This document shows, piece after piece, positions 1-9,266 of a stretch of 64,000 nucleotides of DNA. Within the stretch, counting starts at the first letter, position 1. Each line of letters opens with the position of its first letter. A program made the translations under genes and the position numbers. Origin of the DNA: Lycium barbarum (lineage: Eukaryota; Streptophyta; Magnoliopsida; Solanales; Solanaceae); contig NC_083338.1 of NCBI RefSeq assembly GCF_019175385.1, positions 96,158,062-96,222,061 on the forward strand, read 5' to 3'. The notes beneath the pieces were generated by a model. The model made no database searches and was not told the DNA's origin. It saw only the letters and a program-made list of their open reading frames with translations.

Positions 1-1
1 C

Positions 2-675
2 AAGAGCGCTTTTGAAATTGTTACCGGACAGCAACCGCTACTCCCACACACTGTGAATGCCCCAAACATGGCAAAATCTCCACGAGCAACCAACTTCTCG
101 AAAGAATGGAACCAGAATTTAGAGATAGTGCAGAGCTATCTAGTGAAGGCACAGAAGCGAATGAAGAGACATGCAGATCAGAATCGTCGCTTTATGGAAT
201 ATCAGGTTGGGGACAAAGTGATGGTGAAGATCCTAAAGAGATACCTATTTGCAGGGGTCCATGACCCCCGCCTGTTGCAAAAATACATTGGACCTCTGTC
301 CATTGAGAGGCGCATTGGAAAGGTAGCATACCGGGTGGATACCCCAGCTTGGTGAAAGATTCATCCTATGTTCCATGTCAGCCTTTTAAAGCCTTTTCGA
401 GAAGACACAGAAGACCCTTCACGAAGCCAGCTCACAATACCCAGCATTCGAGGCCCACAAGCAACTGGGAAAAGGGTAGTAGAAGCCATCCTTAACGATC
501 GAGTCATACATGCCTCAAGAAAAGATCACCAAGAGTTCCTGGTGAAATGGCTGGGATGTGATGCAGAAGAGAATACGTGGGAAAGGGGCACCAGCCTCAA
601 AGCCTAAAAGCACCTGATCGATGAATATCTTGCAAGCAAGGCGTCGAGGACGTCGCCAACTCAGGTGGGGGAGAA
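2..675 (+). pseudogene. Chromovirus A pol tail: integrase C-terminus and chromodomain
   Basis: One frame encodes the end of a Ty3 integrase: an AFEIVTGQQP segment, a basic KRMKRHADQNRR stretch, the GPLSIERRIGKVAYRV barrel, and HPMFHVSLLKPF. It is followed by a chromodomain (EAILNDRV...FLVKWLG...ENTWE...HLIDEYL). In the family the integrase joins cDNA to host DNA and the chromodomain is thought to steer it to chromatin. Two nonsense codons break the frame, a TGA at 353-355 (after PAW) and a TAA at 605-607 (after SLKA), so this copy cannot make the full protein. The 5' part of pol is off the window. Confidence 0.85.
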
Positions 676-1474
676 TGTCATAGGCGGCTTTCCAGCCATG
701 CCCCATGACCCCTTGGATGCGCCCCATGGCGCCATGGCAAGCCTCTCAGCGCCTAGCGCCATGGACGGCCCCGTGGTCTCGGACGCCCCAAGTGACAAGG
801 TTGCTTCTGCCTATGTCACCCCATCAATGTCCCTCGCTCGCGCCCCTATGCTGGCCGTGCCCCAACGCGTGCCCAGCGCCCAGTGACAGTGCAGCCCTGC
901 TAAAGTGCCAGCGCTCAGCGCCCAGTGCCTGCGCCCCAGTGTGCGCGCGCACTGTGCCCTGCGCGCACGACAGTGCCCCGACCGAGGGTGCACCTGGACC
1001 TGCTCTAGTTAGGTCTCTTTTGTTGTAAATATAGAGTAGTTTACTTTATGTATTTTTTGTTGTGATTCTCTATCAAATTTATGTCTAGTCCTGTAACTTG
1101 GGTTTTTATTTTTAAAGCATTATTAGGGGGGATCAAGCAATCAAAACTTTCAAGCAAGCAATCAATTCTCTGTACTGGTGTCTCTCCCCCTCGACACCGC
1201 TTGCTCTCATTGTGATAGCTTTCATTAATGCAAACAAGCTCTCTTTCTATCTCATTCTCAATTCACTTTTCTGTTCTCTCAATTGCTCTTGACATTGGAT
1301 TTCCCGCACGGCACTGATAGTCTCGTCTAGCGTGCGGACGGGACCCCGGTTGGCGGACAGAAACCTTGGAATCATCGGTTGCTTAGCCTTACGTCGCCCT
1401 TCCAAAAAGTCTCAGGAAGGCGCCGCGTAACCGTACATGCTATACGCTTCCTACGATAGCTTTGGGGTGTGACA
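676..1474 (+). repeat. 3' LTR of chromovirus A
   Basis: The LTR begins TGTCATAGG directly after the polypurine tract and ends GGTGTGACA, so the terminal pentamers TGTCA/TGACA are inverted. It is about 800 bp. The first third is very GC-rich with repeated GCGCCCAGTG-type words and a GTGCGCGCGCAC palindrome near 941. The rest is AT-rich. Open frames in the GC-rich part look like composition artefacts. Confidence 0.75.
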
Positions 1475-2094
1475 ACTTACGAATGCAATAAGATCACTGA
1501 ATGAAGGGGGAGCTTAGTCCCCGAGGAGATTGTGCGCAAAATAGGAAAAGTGGCTTATGAATTAGATCTACCTCCTGATTTGGAGTCAGTTCACCCAGTT
1601 TCCATATCTCGATGCTTCGTAAATATGTTGGAAATCCTACTAGGATCGTGCCAGTAAATGATGTTCAAGTGACAGAAAATTTGATTCATGAAAAGGTCCC
1701 CATTGCCATATTAGATAGGCAAGTACGGAGTACGGAGACTTCGAAATAAAGAAGTGGCCTCAGTTAAGGTCTTATGGCAAAATAACAACCGAGAAGAATG
1801 ACTCGGGAAGCGGAAGAAAATATGAAATCCAAGTGTCCGCACTTTTTTTAGCCCCGGAAGACATTCAAGACGGAACATCAAGATTATGAGGTATGTATGA
1901 TTTCTTTTTATGCATATGGGTCGTGTGTGGCCAATTTATATTGCTATTGTGTTGTGGCCCTGTGAGGCAATATTATTGTGGGTTGTTGTGACAGGATGGT
2001 AATGTCATATTACCGGGGAAACTATGGCGAAATTTTTATAGAATTTCCGAATGCTTAACATTCGAGGACGAATGTTCCAAAAAGGAGGGAAGAG
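1475..2094 (+). pseudogene. Ty3 element B pol tail and polypurine tract
   Basis: Translation resumes as the C-terminus of a different Ty3 integrase: KVAYELDLPPD, then HPVxxIS-like, then VTENLIHEKVPIAILDRQV, then a VKVLWQNNN segment. This is the chromodomain-like tail typical of Tekay/Del-type elements. The frame is broken by small deletions and stops. From about 1860 to 2094 the sequence is untranslated and ends in a purine tract (AAAAAGGAGGGAAGAG) that abuts the next LTR. Sequence upstream is displaced by element A. Confidence 0.7.
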
Positions 2095-2459
2095 TGTTAC
2101 ACCTTGGAAATTTCATGTCGTCATGTAGTGAATGAACCAATGCGAGCTTAAGGGTAACAGGAAGTTCTTAAGACTATAAGACGTATATTTAGTGGTCTTA
2201 GAATGCGTATGTTAAGATCTTGAAGTTATAGGAATTGATGAAATAAGGATTGATAAGGACAAGTGAAATATAAGTGGGGTTTAGGAAAGGTTTCGTAAAT
2301 TATTGCATTAAGGATTGTTTGGTAAGGCCTTGAGGACGAACTATAGGGATGCTTAGATCATTGATGAAGTACTAAACAAGTGTTAAGAAGGTTGTATAAG
2401 GATTGGAGATCAAACGAAATGACGAGGACAACTTCGGAAAAACTGTGAGTTACACGACC

Positions 2460-2606
2460 ACATTATACGGACCATGGAATTTTATACGGACCGTATAATG
2501 GTCCGTATAACCCAACAGCAACAATGTTTTCCATGGTGGTTAACCACGGACACTTATACGGACCGTATAATGTTATACGGACCGTATAAGTAGTCCGTAT
2601 AAGTCC
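2460..2606. repeat. Cluster of TTATACGGxCCGTATAA palindromes
   Basis: Inside LTR B the 8-bp arms TTATACGG and CCGTATAA occur repeatedly, as full palindromes around one central base and as half-sites such as ATTATACGGACCATGG and GGTCCGTATAA. There are at least three full or near-full copies in about 150 bp. They lie upstream of the AT-rich region that could hold the LTR promoter. A regulatory role is inference. Confidence 0.7.
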
Positions 2607-3895
2607 CGACGGGCTGAGTATTTCCAAGTATTTAAATGTGATCCCACCTCATTATATTCATTCTACTCACTTCTTCACTTCTCTCCAAGCTTCTAGAATA
2701 TTCCATGCACTTCATTTTCAAGAATACAAGGGAAATCAAAGGTTCATACCATAAATTCAAGTGAATCAAGTGCAAGGAAGCTCATTGGGGTTGCTAGAGT
2801 CAAGAAATCCCTTAGAAGTGGAAGCTAGGGTTTTCTTCAAGTGAAGTATTGCCAACCAAAACCCATTCCCGCATTCAAAGGTAAGTTTCATGCTATTTTC
2901 ATATTGTTTAAGGTATTTGGAAGTTGAAACACTTGGATTGTAGAAGAATATAGAAAAATGGGTCATGAATGTGGGAATAGTGTCATTTTGAGTGATAGCT
3001 TGAATTGAGTCATGATTCTTGATGTGTAGTGATATGGTGATGTTATAAATGATATTAAGGACGTGGGATAAGCATTATATGTGAGAAAACGTACTAGTAT
3101 ACTATAACCACAATTATGGAGAAATTGAAGTGAAATTGTGAAATGCGGATAATGTAGATGAATGATGATTTTTGGGTATAATATTGTGAATGTTGTGATG
3201 GATGTTGGGAGTTGATATGTAAAATGAGGAAAGTTGTATAAAGGAAATGCTGCCCAATTTTCTCTAGCATTAGTAAGCACGTTTATATAATCAAGTAGCT
3301 AATGTCGAAGCAAATTCCTTTGAAGGTAGAGATGTAAGCGTTGAAGGAGAACGATCAAGCGATAGAGTAGCAAAGCGAAGAGGTATGTAAGGCTAGTCCC
3401 TTCTTTCTAAGGCATGATTCTTATGACATGATATTCCCTATTTCTTCATGACTTTCTCACATCCCAAAAATTATGAGTCAATCTTAGTAGAGAACTATAT
3501 ACGCATATGATAAAGAAAAGAGATACGATACGAGCATGATAATGATGATGATGAAAATAAGTATGAAGAATCCCAGAGTAACATACGATGTCCATGACTC
3601 TAATGATCTTAAGTATGGTTCCATTGATGTTTTTCCTTGTGTACACTCACCTTAAAATGTTAGTCCCTTCAAGGTGAGATATGATGATTATGATCACTCC
3701 ATAATGTAATCAGGGGTCACGACCTTATGTCACCCCGACATAGCCAAAGATGCCTTCTAGTTATAATGTATGTTTTAATGGTAAATGTATAATAATGCTA
3801 AGCTATGATAAGGTTACGATAAGCTTATGATAAGATTATAATATGCCTATGAGATGTGTAATAATGATGAGTTTATGTTGATTATATGATGATAC

Positions 3896-4105
3896 GATTC
3901 CACCGTGCCTAGTTGGCCAGACATGTCACCGCTAAGGCGGGCTGCTTGTGATTCCACCGTGCCTATTTGGTCGGACATGTCACCGCTACGGCGGGCTGCT
4001 TACCATTCCACCATGCCTAGTTGGTCGGACATGTCACCGCTACGGCGGGCTGCTTACGATTCCACCGCGCCTAGAAGGCCGGACACGATCACCACTAGTG
4101 GGCGG
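3896..4105 (+). repeat. 54-bp minisatellite in LTR B
   Basis: The unit GATTCCACCGTGCCTAGTTG... restarts at 3896, 3950, 4004 and 4058, a constant 54-bp period with a few substitutions and a decayed last copy. Because 54 is a multiple of three, the array keeps an 89-codon frame open (3905-4174) that repeats a DMSPLRRAA-type peptide. That is a consequence of the period, not evidence for a gene. Confidence 0.85.
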
Positions 4106-4800
4106 CATATGATGGTTACCCGGACGCGGGTTAAAGATGATGATTTATACGATACGATGATGTACGCGCTATAATGATGCATGTACTACGATTATGTATA
4201 TGATATATATATGAAATGTATCCACCCTTAAAGGTTACGCAGGTTGTATCTTCACCTTATGACTTATGATTTCTCTATTATGTTCATTTCATTCATGCCT
4301 TACATACTCAGTACAATATTCGTACTGACGTCCGTTTTCTTTGGACGCTGTGTTCATGCCCACAGGTAGACAAGGAGACGGTGCAGACCCATAGAAGCCA
4401 CCAGCAGATTTACAGGAGCACTCCATTATTCCGGAGGTGCTATTTGGTTGATTCTTTTGTGTATACATATATGTATATATATATATATATATATGTATGT
4501 ATTTTGGGCACGACGAGGTCTTGTCCCGTCCATATGTCTAGTACTCTAGTAGAGGCTCGTAGATACGCATGTGTGGGTAGTATGGTCTCACGATGTTACT
4601 ATTGTATCTATATTATTATTTTGATAGCCGAAGGGCTTATGTATATAAAAGTAATTATGTTTCCAAATGAAGAATGATTTTTCTATGATTTGAGTATAAA
4701 TTAATGAATGTACGCTTAATGAGTATGATAAGTAATAGAATGAGTGGTGCTCGGTGGTTAGCCCCGAGTACCCTTCATGGTCCCTAGTCGGGTCGTGACA

Positions 4801-7330
4801 CTCTTTCTTGGGTTGGACATGTATCTGCTTACCACACTTATAGATTGAGCAATATCTGTACGTGTGCATACCATAGCATACATAATGCTATCAACTACGC
4901 TGGCATAAGGAACCTTTGACATATGCTCCATCTCATCTTCCGACTGAGGCATTTGTAACTCTGAAAGTTTAAAATGAGGAGCTAACGGTGTACTTACAGG
5001 CTTGCACGTATGCATATTGAATCTCCCGATAACCCTTTCAATGTACCTCTTCTGAGAAAGATGTACAACACCGTCTTCTCTTTAAATCTCCATACCAAGA
5101 ATTTTCTTTGCAACTCCCAAATCCTTCATGTCAAATTCCTTACTTAACAGTTTCTTTAAAGCATTTATCTCTGTAATGTTGTTAGCAGCAATAAGCATGT
5201 CATCAACATACAATAGTAAATAAATCATTGAATTACCAGACATCTCCTTGTGATACATACAGCTATCAAATGCACTCCTTGAGAATTCATGTGTAGTCAT
5301 GAATGCAACAAACCTTTTGTACCACTGTCTAGGGGATTGCTTCAAACCATACAAAGACTTTTTTAGTTGGCATACATGATCTTCTTTTCCCTCAGCTAGG
5401 AAACCTTCAGGCTGATCCATATAGATTGTCTCTTCTAGATCACCATGTAAAAAAGCAGTTTTGACATCAAGCTGTTGAAGCTCTAAGTCAAATTGTGCAA
5501 CCAATTCTAGTAGCACGCGAATTGAGCTATGCTTCACGACCGAAGAGAAAATCTCATTGTAGTCAATTCCCTCCTTCTGACTGAAACCCTTTGTAACCAA
5601 TCTCGCCTTGAACCTAGCATCTTCCACTTCTGGAATTCCCTCTTTCTTTCTGTAGACCCATTTGCATCCAACTGTCCTCTTCCCTTTTTGCCTTTTCACT
5701 AAGATCCATGTTTGATTCTTGTGAAGAGACTTCATCTCTTTAGTCATGGCTAACCGCCATTGTGCAGCATCCTTGCAAGAAGTTGCTTTAACATACGAGG
5801 AGGGCTCAAGATCTTTAATCTCTTCTTCTGCAGCTACGAACGCATATGCAATCAGATTGGCTTGATCTATAAGGTGTTCCGTTCTTCGTGTCTGCCTCTT
5901 ATCCCTTTCCTTCGCAATTGTGTATGGTTCATTGACCGCAGGTTCTTCAAGATCTACATCTTTTGACTCATCTTTAACCTGAGTCTCTTCATCCTTTTCC
6001 TTGGTAAGCTCCACCTGCTCATTGTTCTCGTTTCCTGAAAACTCCACGGAAACTTTACGGGGATCAAGTATAGAGGATTCATCAAAGGTGACATCTCTAC
6101 TAACTATAAATTTGAGTAAAGACAAACACCAAAGTTTGTACCCTTTTACTCCATCCACATACCCTACGAATATGGCCTTCTTGGCCCTTGGTTCAAGCTT
6201 TCCTTCATTAACATGATAATAAGCTGGACACCCAAATACTCGTAAATATGAATATTTAGAGGGTTCACCTGACCATACCTCATTCGGATTCTTAAAGTCA
6301 ATCGCCGATGCTGGAGATCGATTGACAATATGAGCAGCAGTGTGAACTGCTTCAGCCCAAAATACTTTGGACATTTTGGCTTGGAGGAGCATACAACGAG
6401 CCTTTTCAAGAAGAGTTCTGTTCATCCTCTCGGCAACTCCATTCTGCTGTGGGGTGTGCCTGACAGTCTTATGTCTTGAGATGCCATGAACCATGCAGAA
6501 ATCATTAAACTCTTCACTGCAAAACTACAAGCCATTGTCTGTGCGAAGATATTTGATTTTCCGCTCCATTTGATTTTCAACCAAAATCTTCCACTCTTTA
6601 AATGCTTCAAAAGCATCACTTTTCGCCTTCAAAAAACGCACCCAAACCGTTCGTGAGAAATCATCAATAAAAGTGAGAAGATACCTCTTTCCGCTCTTAG
6701 ATGGAAGTTTAGAAGGACCCTATAAATCTGAATGGATGTAGTCTAGCACCCCTCCTGTCTTGTGCTTGCTAGTGCTGAAGCTAACTTTCTTTTGCTTCCC
6801 TAGAACGCAGTGCTCACAAAATTCAAGTGTGCTGGTCTTCTCACCTTTCAAAAGGTTACGGTTGCTCAACATCTCTAGTCCACGTGCGCTCATATGACCC
6901 AATCTCATGTGCCATAATCTTGCCTTGTCATCACTCATCAGTAGATAACTGCACTGTAAACGCATTTGCAGAGCCAACAATGGTGCTTCCTGCCAATGTG
7001 TAAAGGCCATCCTCCAGCTTGCCTTTCAGCATGACTAAAGAACCTTTAGTCACCTTCATAGTTCCTCCTTCGCTCATGTACCTGTACCCTTGTTCATCCA
7101 GAGTACCCAGGGAGATCAAATTCTTCTTCAAATCAGGAACATGACGGACTTGTGTAATAGTCCTCACGGCTCCATCATGGTAGCGAACCCGAACTGAGCC
7201 AATGCCAACTATTGCACAAGTTGCAATATTGCCCATTATTACAATTCCTCCACTATTCTTATAGTCGCTAAACCAGTCTCTTCGGAACGTCATATGCAGA
7301 GTACAAGCAGAGTCCCATTTGTTTCCATAA
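4801..7330 (-). pseudogene. Copia C pol: integrase and reverse transcriptase, truncated
   Basis: Domains in order are a protease-distal spacer (VRHVPDLKKNLISLGTLDEQGY), the GAG-pre-integrase zinc site (LWHMRLGH...CEHCVLGKQ), an integrase core (TFIDDFSR, RTDNG, GVAERMN) and an RVT_2 reverse transcriptase (ARLVTKGFSQKEGIDY, DVKTAFLHGDL, CQLKKSLYGLKQSPRQW, YVDDML). The start of RNase H (PYASVVDSIMYAM...SRYMSNP) follows. The catalytic YVDD is intact. Nonsense codons near 6720, 6525 and 5082 and a frameshift near 6930-7010 split the frame, and LTR B removes the end at 4801. The protease active-site region is not convincingly visible. Confidence 0.85.
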
Positions 7331-7360
7331 CTTTCATTATTGCTTGATGTTGTAAGTACT

Positions 7361-8132
7361 TAATCATTATCAGAATTATGTACCTGTTCAACTGTGGATG
7401 CACTTGCCTTTTCCTTGGACTTTGACATTGGGCAATCTCGTTCAAAGTGCCCTTTCTTTCCGCAGCCCCAACAATCTGCATTCTTCTTGTTCACATGAGA
7501 CTTTGATCTGTGCTTTGATTTGCTCCTTCCCTGTTGGCTAGTCCGGCCTCTCACAAAGAGCCCACTTGCCTGATCATCTCTGTCTCCTTCAAAATGCCTC
7601 CTTACATCACTAGAGTTAAGTGTTTGCCGCACTTGCTCAAGGTTGATAGGCTCCTTGCTATACATCATTGAATTCTCGATATCACGATATCCTGAAGTCA
7701 ATGAAAATAGCAAAGCACATGCAAGCGTCTCCTCGTCTTTTTTAATTCCGGCAATCTGTAAGTCCATGACAAGTTTATTGAACGCGTCTAAATGATCTTG
7801 TAACGAAGTACCTGACCCCATCTTAAATGTGTGAAGACGTCGTTGTAACAACATCCTTATTGTCACCGATCGGTCCTGGTAAAGCCCTTGTAGCTTGTCC
7901 CATAACTGTTTGGTCGTCTCTTCGGTACTTGTACTCACTTCACAAAGCACGTTAGGTGCAAGAGACAATTGGATTACACTCAATGCATCCCCTTCAATCA
8001 TCTCCTTGTCGGAAGCCGATGCACCATCGGGATACTTTCCGTCAATAGCATGGTCCGCAGTAACGCCATCATCTAGATCTTCCAGATATTGAAGTTGTTA
8101 CGTCCACTGAATCTATCGATTTCAAACTTCAT
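7361..8132 (-). pseudogene. Copia C gag with zinc knuckle
   Basis: Gag packages the element RNA. The natural start is probably the ATG at 8132 (MKFEIDRFSG), 50 bp inside the primer site. A stop codon and a frameshift follow within about 45 codons. From 8001 the frame is open for 213 residues: a UBN2-type capsid region (TKQLWDKLQGLYQDRS...LQDHLDAFNKLVMDL), a basic KSKHRSKS stretch and a CCHC knuckle (CWGCGKKGHFERDC). It ends at 7360. The broken start means no intact Gag is made. Confidence 0.8.
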
Positions 8133-8183
8133 GGAACTCTTCTTTGCTTGTTCTTCCTCCTAGGATCTTCAAAGATTCCTAAC

Positions 8184-8195
8184 GCTCTGATATCA
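8184..8195 (-). promoter_or_regulatory. Primer-binding site of Copia C (tRNA-iMet type)
   Basis: On the minus strand TGATATCAGAGC lies 2 nt inside the LTR end. It matches the Copia primer site TGGTATCAGAGC, complementary to the 3' end of initiator tRNA-Met, with one G-to-A change at the third base. Confidence 0.8.
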
Positions 8196-8197
8196 AT

Positions 8198-8612
8198 TGT
8201 TAGCAGAAACGTAAAAGAAAGAACACAAGATTTAACATGGTTCAGATCAAAATGATTCTACGTCCACCAGAGAACAGTTGTCTTTTATTATTAACAAAGG
8301 AAGGGGAGATTTCTCAATTACACTTAAGAGAACTACTCTCTCAACTCTCTACTCACTACAAAGGATTGTATGAATTTTGGGATGATGAACAAAGAAGAAT
8401 TGCCTCTCATTTTATAGGCATAAAATGACTTGAGCTCCAAGTGTGCTACATGACATTTCAATTCTCCTCCACATCTTTGGCTCCAAGCAATGCATCCTTT
8501 GGCTTCAAGCAATGCATTCTTTGACTCCAAGTAAATCATCCTTTGGCTCCAAGTAATAGAAATCATCCAACTAAAATTGTCACATGAATTTTCTCTCACA
8601 AGACAAAAAACA
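8198..8612 (-). repeat. 5' LTR of Copia C with TATA box and 22-bp repeats
   Basis: On the plus strand the LTR begins TGTTAGCAG beside the primer site. The outer border is less certain and is placed near ACAAAAAACA at about 8612. A minus-strand TATA box, CTATAAAAT, lies at 8409-8417, so transcription would run leftwards into gag. Upstream of it are four tandem 22-bp units, listed separately. Confidence 0.65.
8475..8562 (-). repeat. Four tandem 22-bp U3 repeats in Copia C LTR
   Basis: Units beginning CTTTGGCTCCAAG start at 8475, 8497, 8519 and 8541 with only a few substitutions. They sit about 60-150 bp upstream of the minus-strand TATA box, the position in which Tnt1- and Tto1-type tobacco elements carry repeated enhancer boxes. 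That they are enhancers here is inference. Confidence 0.75.
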
Positions 8613-9226
8613 ACTCTTTAGCTTCTCAACTATAAGGAGACTTTATGGGAATTGAGACCACAAGTGCTATGGAGGCTGCTTTAAGACCATGATTGCTTCA
8701 AGGAATTATTTTGGCTCAATTCATCAAATAGTATTCTCAAGGAGATCACCTAAAAATCAATAACCATAATAGTATTTCTCATCCTCCTTTAGCCATTAAA
8801 TTTCAGCTTCATGCTATAGAACACTATTGGTATACACCACAATTTCAAGGAGTTTGGAACCTAAATGACGGGGAAAAAGGACCAATTGGCGGGCTCACAT
8901 TGTCCGTTAATACTATTGATAGTTCTTTCATTTTTGAAGTTTTGAATTATAATCCACAATAAATTGAGGGTCATTTTTTACGTTTCGCAAATACCAGCAA
9001 AGGCGGACTCATATCGACCGTTGATTCAAGATTAAAGGGTTTTTAGTCTTAACTAAAAGGTGAAGGGGGTATTATTACTCAATTCCAAGGTTACGAAGGT
9101 TAAATAGAATTAACACCAGCAAAAGAGAAGAAACAAAAAGTAAATTCACTGACCTCGATTCACAGAGGGGGGAGGCTGAGGGAAATTTCAATTTGTGGCC
9201 TTTGTTTGGCATCTTCAATATATACT

Positions 9227-9259
<33 letters not shown>

Positions 9260-9266
9260 GTTTAAC
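8613..9266. other. Intergenic stretch with a 31-nt T run
   Basis: No convincing coding frame was found. Two similar words, GGCGGGCTCAC...GTCCGTT and GGCGGACTCAT...GACCGTT, lie about 110 bp apart (8890-9030). A run of 31 T residues (9228-9258) lies just 8 nt past the lipase stop codon, so the lipase transcript would carry a genomic A31 tract at the start of its 3' UTR. Confidence 0.6.

Larger units (their letters stand above)
1..1474 (+). mobile_element. Ty3 chromovirus A, 3' part (pol tail plus 3' LTR)
   Basis: This is the right-hand end of a chromodomain-bearing Ty3 retrotransposon that enters from the left window edge. The pol tail is followed by a polypurine tract (GGTGGGGGAGAA) and then a 3' LTR that runs from TGTCA to TGACA. 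At 1475 the sequence changes abruptly into the pol tail of a different Ty3 element (B). Element A therefore inserted into element B. Its own 5' LTR and first target-site copy lie outside the window. Confidence 0.8.
2095..4800 (+). repeat. Long 3' LTR of Ty3 element B (2.7 kb)
   Basis: The LTR starts TGTTACACC after the polypurine tract and ends GGTCGTGACA, where the antisense Copia reading frame of element C resumes exactly at 4801. At about 2.7 kb it is long for a plant LTR. It contains a cluster of TTATACGG/CCGTATAA palindromes, a 54-bp minisatellite and an (AT)n run near 4470-4495. A conserved block at 4300-4375 (CTCAGTAC...CGTACTGAC...CATGCCCACAGGTAGA) recurs in inverted orientation in the LTR at about 54.9-57.8 kb, so the two belong to related families. 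No gene was recognised inside. Confidence 0.75.
4801..8612 (-). mobile_element. Tork-like Copia element C, 5' part, minus strand
   Basis: Reading from right to left, there is a 5' LTR (8198 to about 8612), a tRNA-iMet primer site, gag with a CCHC knuckle, a weak protease region, integrase, reverse transcriptase and the start of RNase H. The element is cut at 4801, where LTR B begins inside the RYMSNP...KE motif of RNase H. The rest of RNase H and the other LTR must lie left of element B, outside the window. The order makes C older than B, which is older than A. Confidence 0.85.

Noticed and set aside
705..1028. Open frames in the GC-rich part of LTR A (both strands)
   Set aside because: Composition artefact of GCGCCCAGTG-type repeats in an LTR. 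No protein-like motif and no start context.
3905..4174. 89-codon plus-strand frame with repeated DMSPLRRAA
   Set aside because: Explained fully by the 54-bp minisatellite whose period is divisible by three.
8640..8900. Possible virus-derived or coding piece upstream of Copia C LTR
   Set aside because: Short frames only, no recognisable viral or retroelement motif on either strand.
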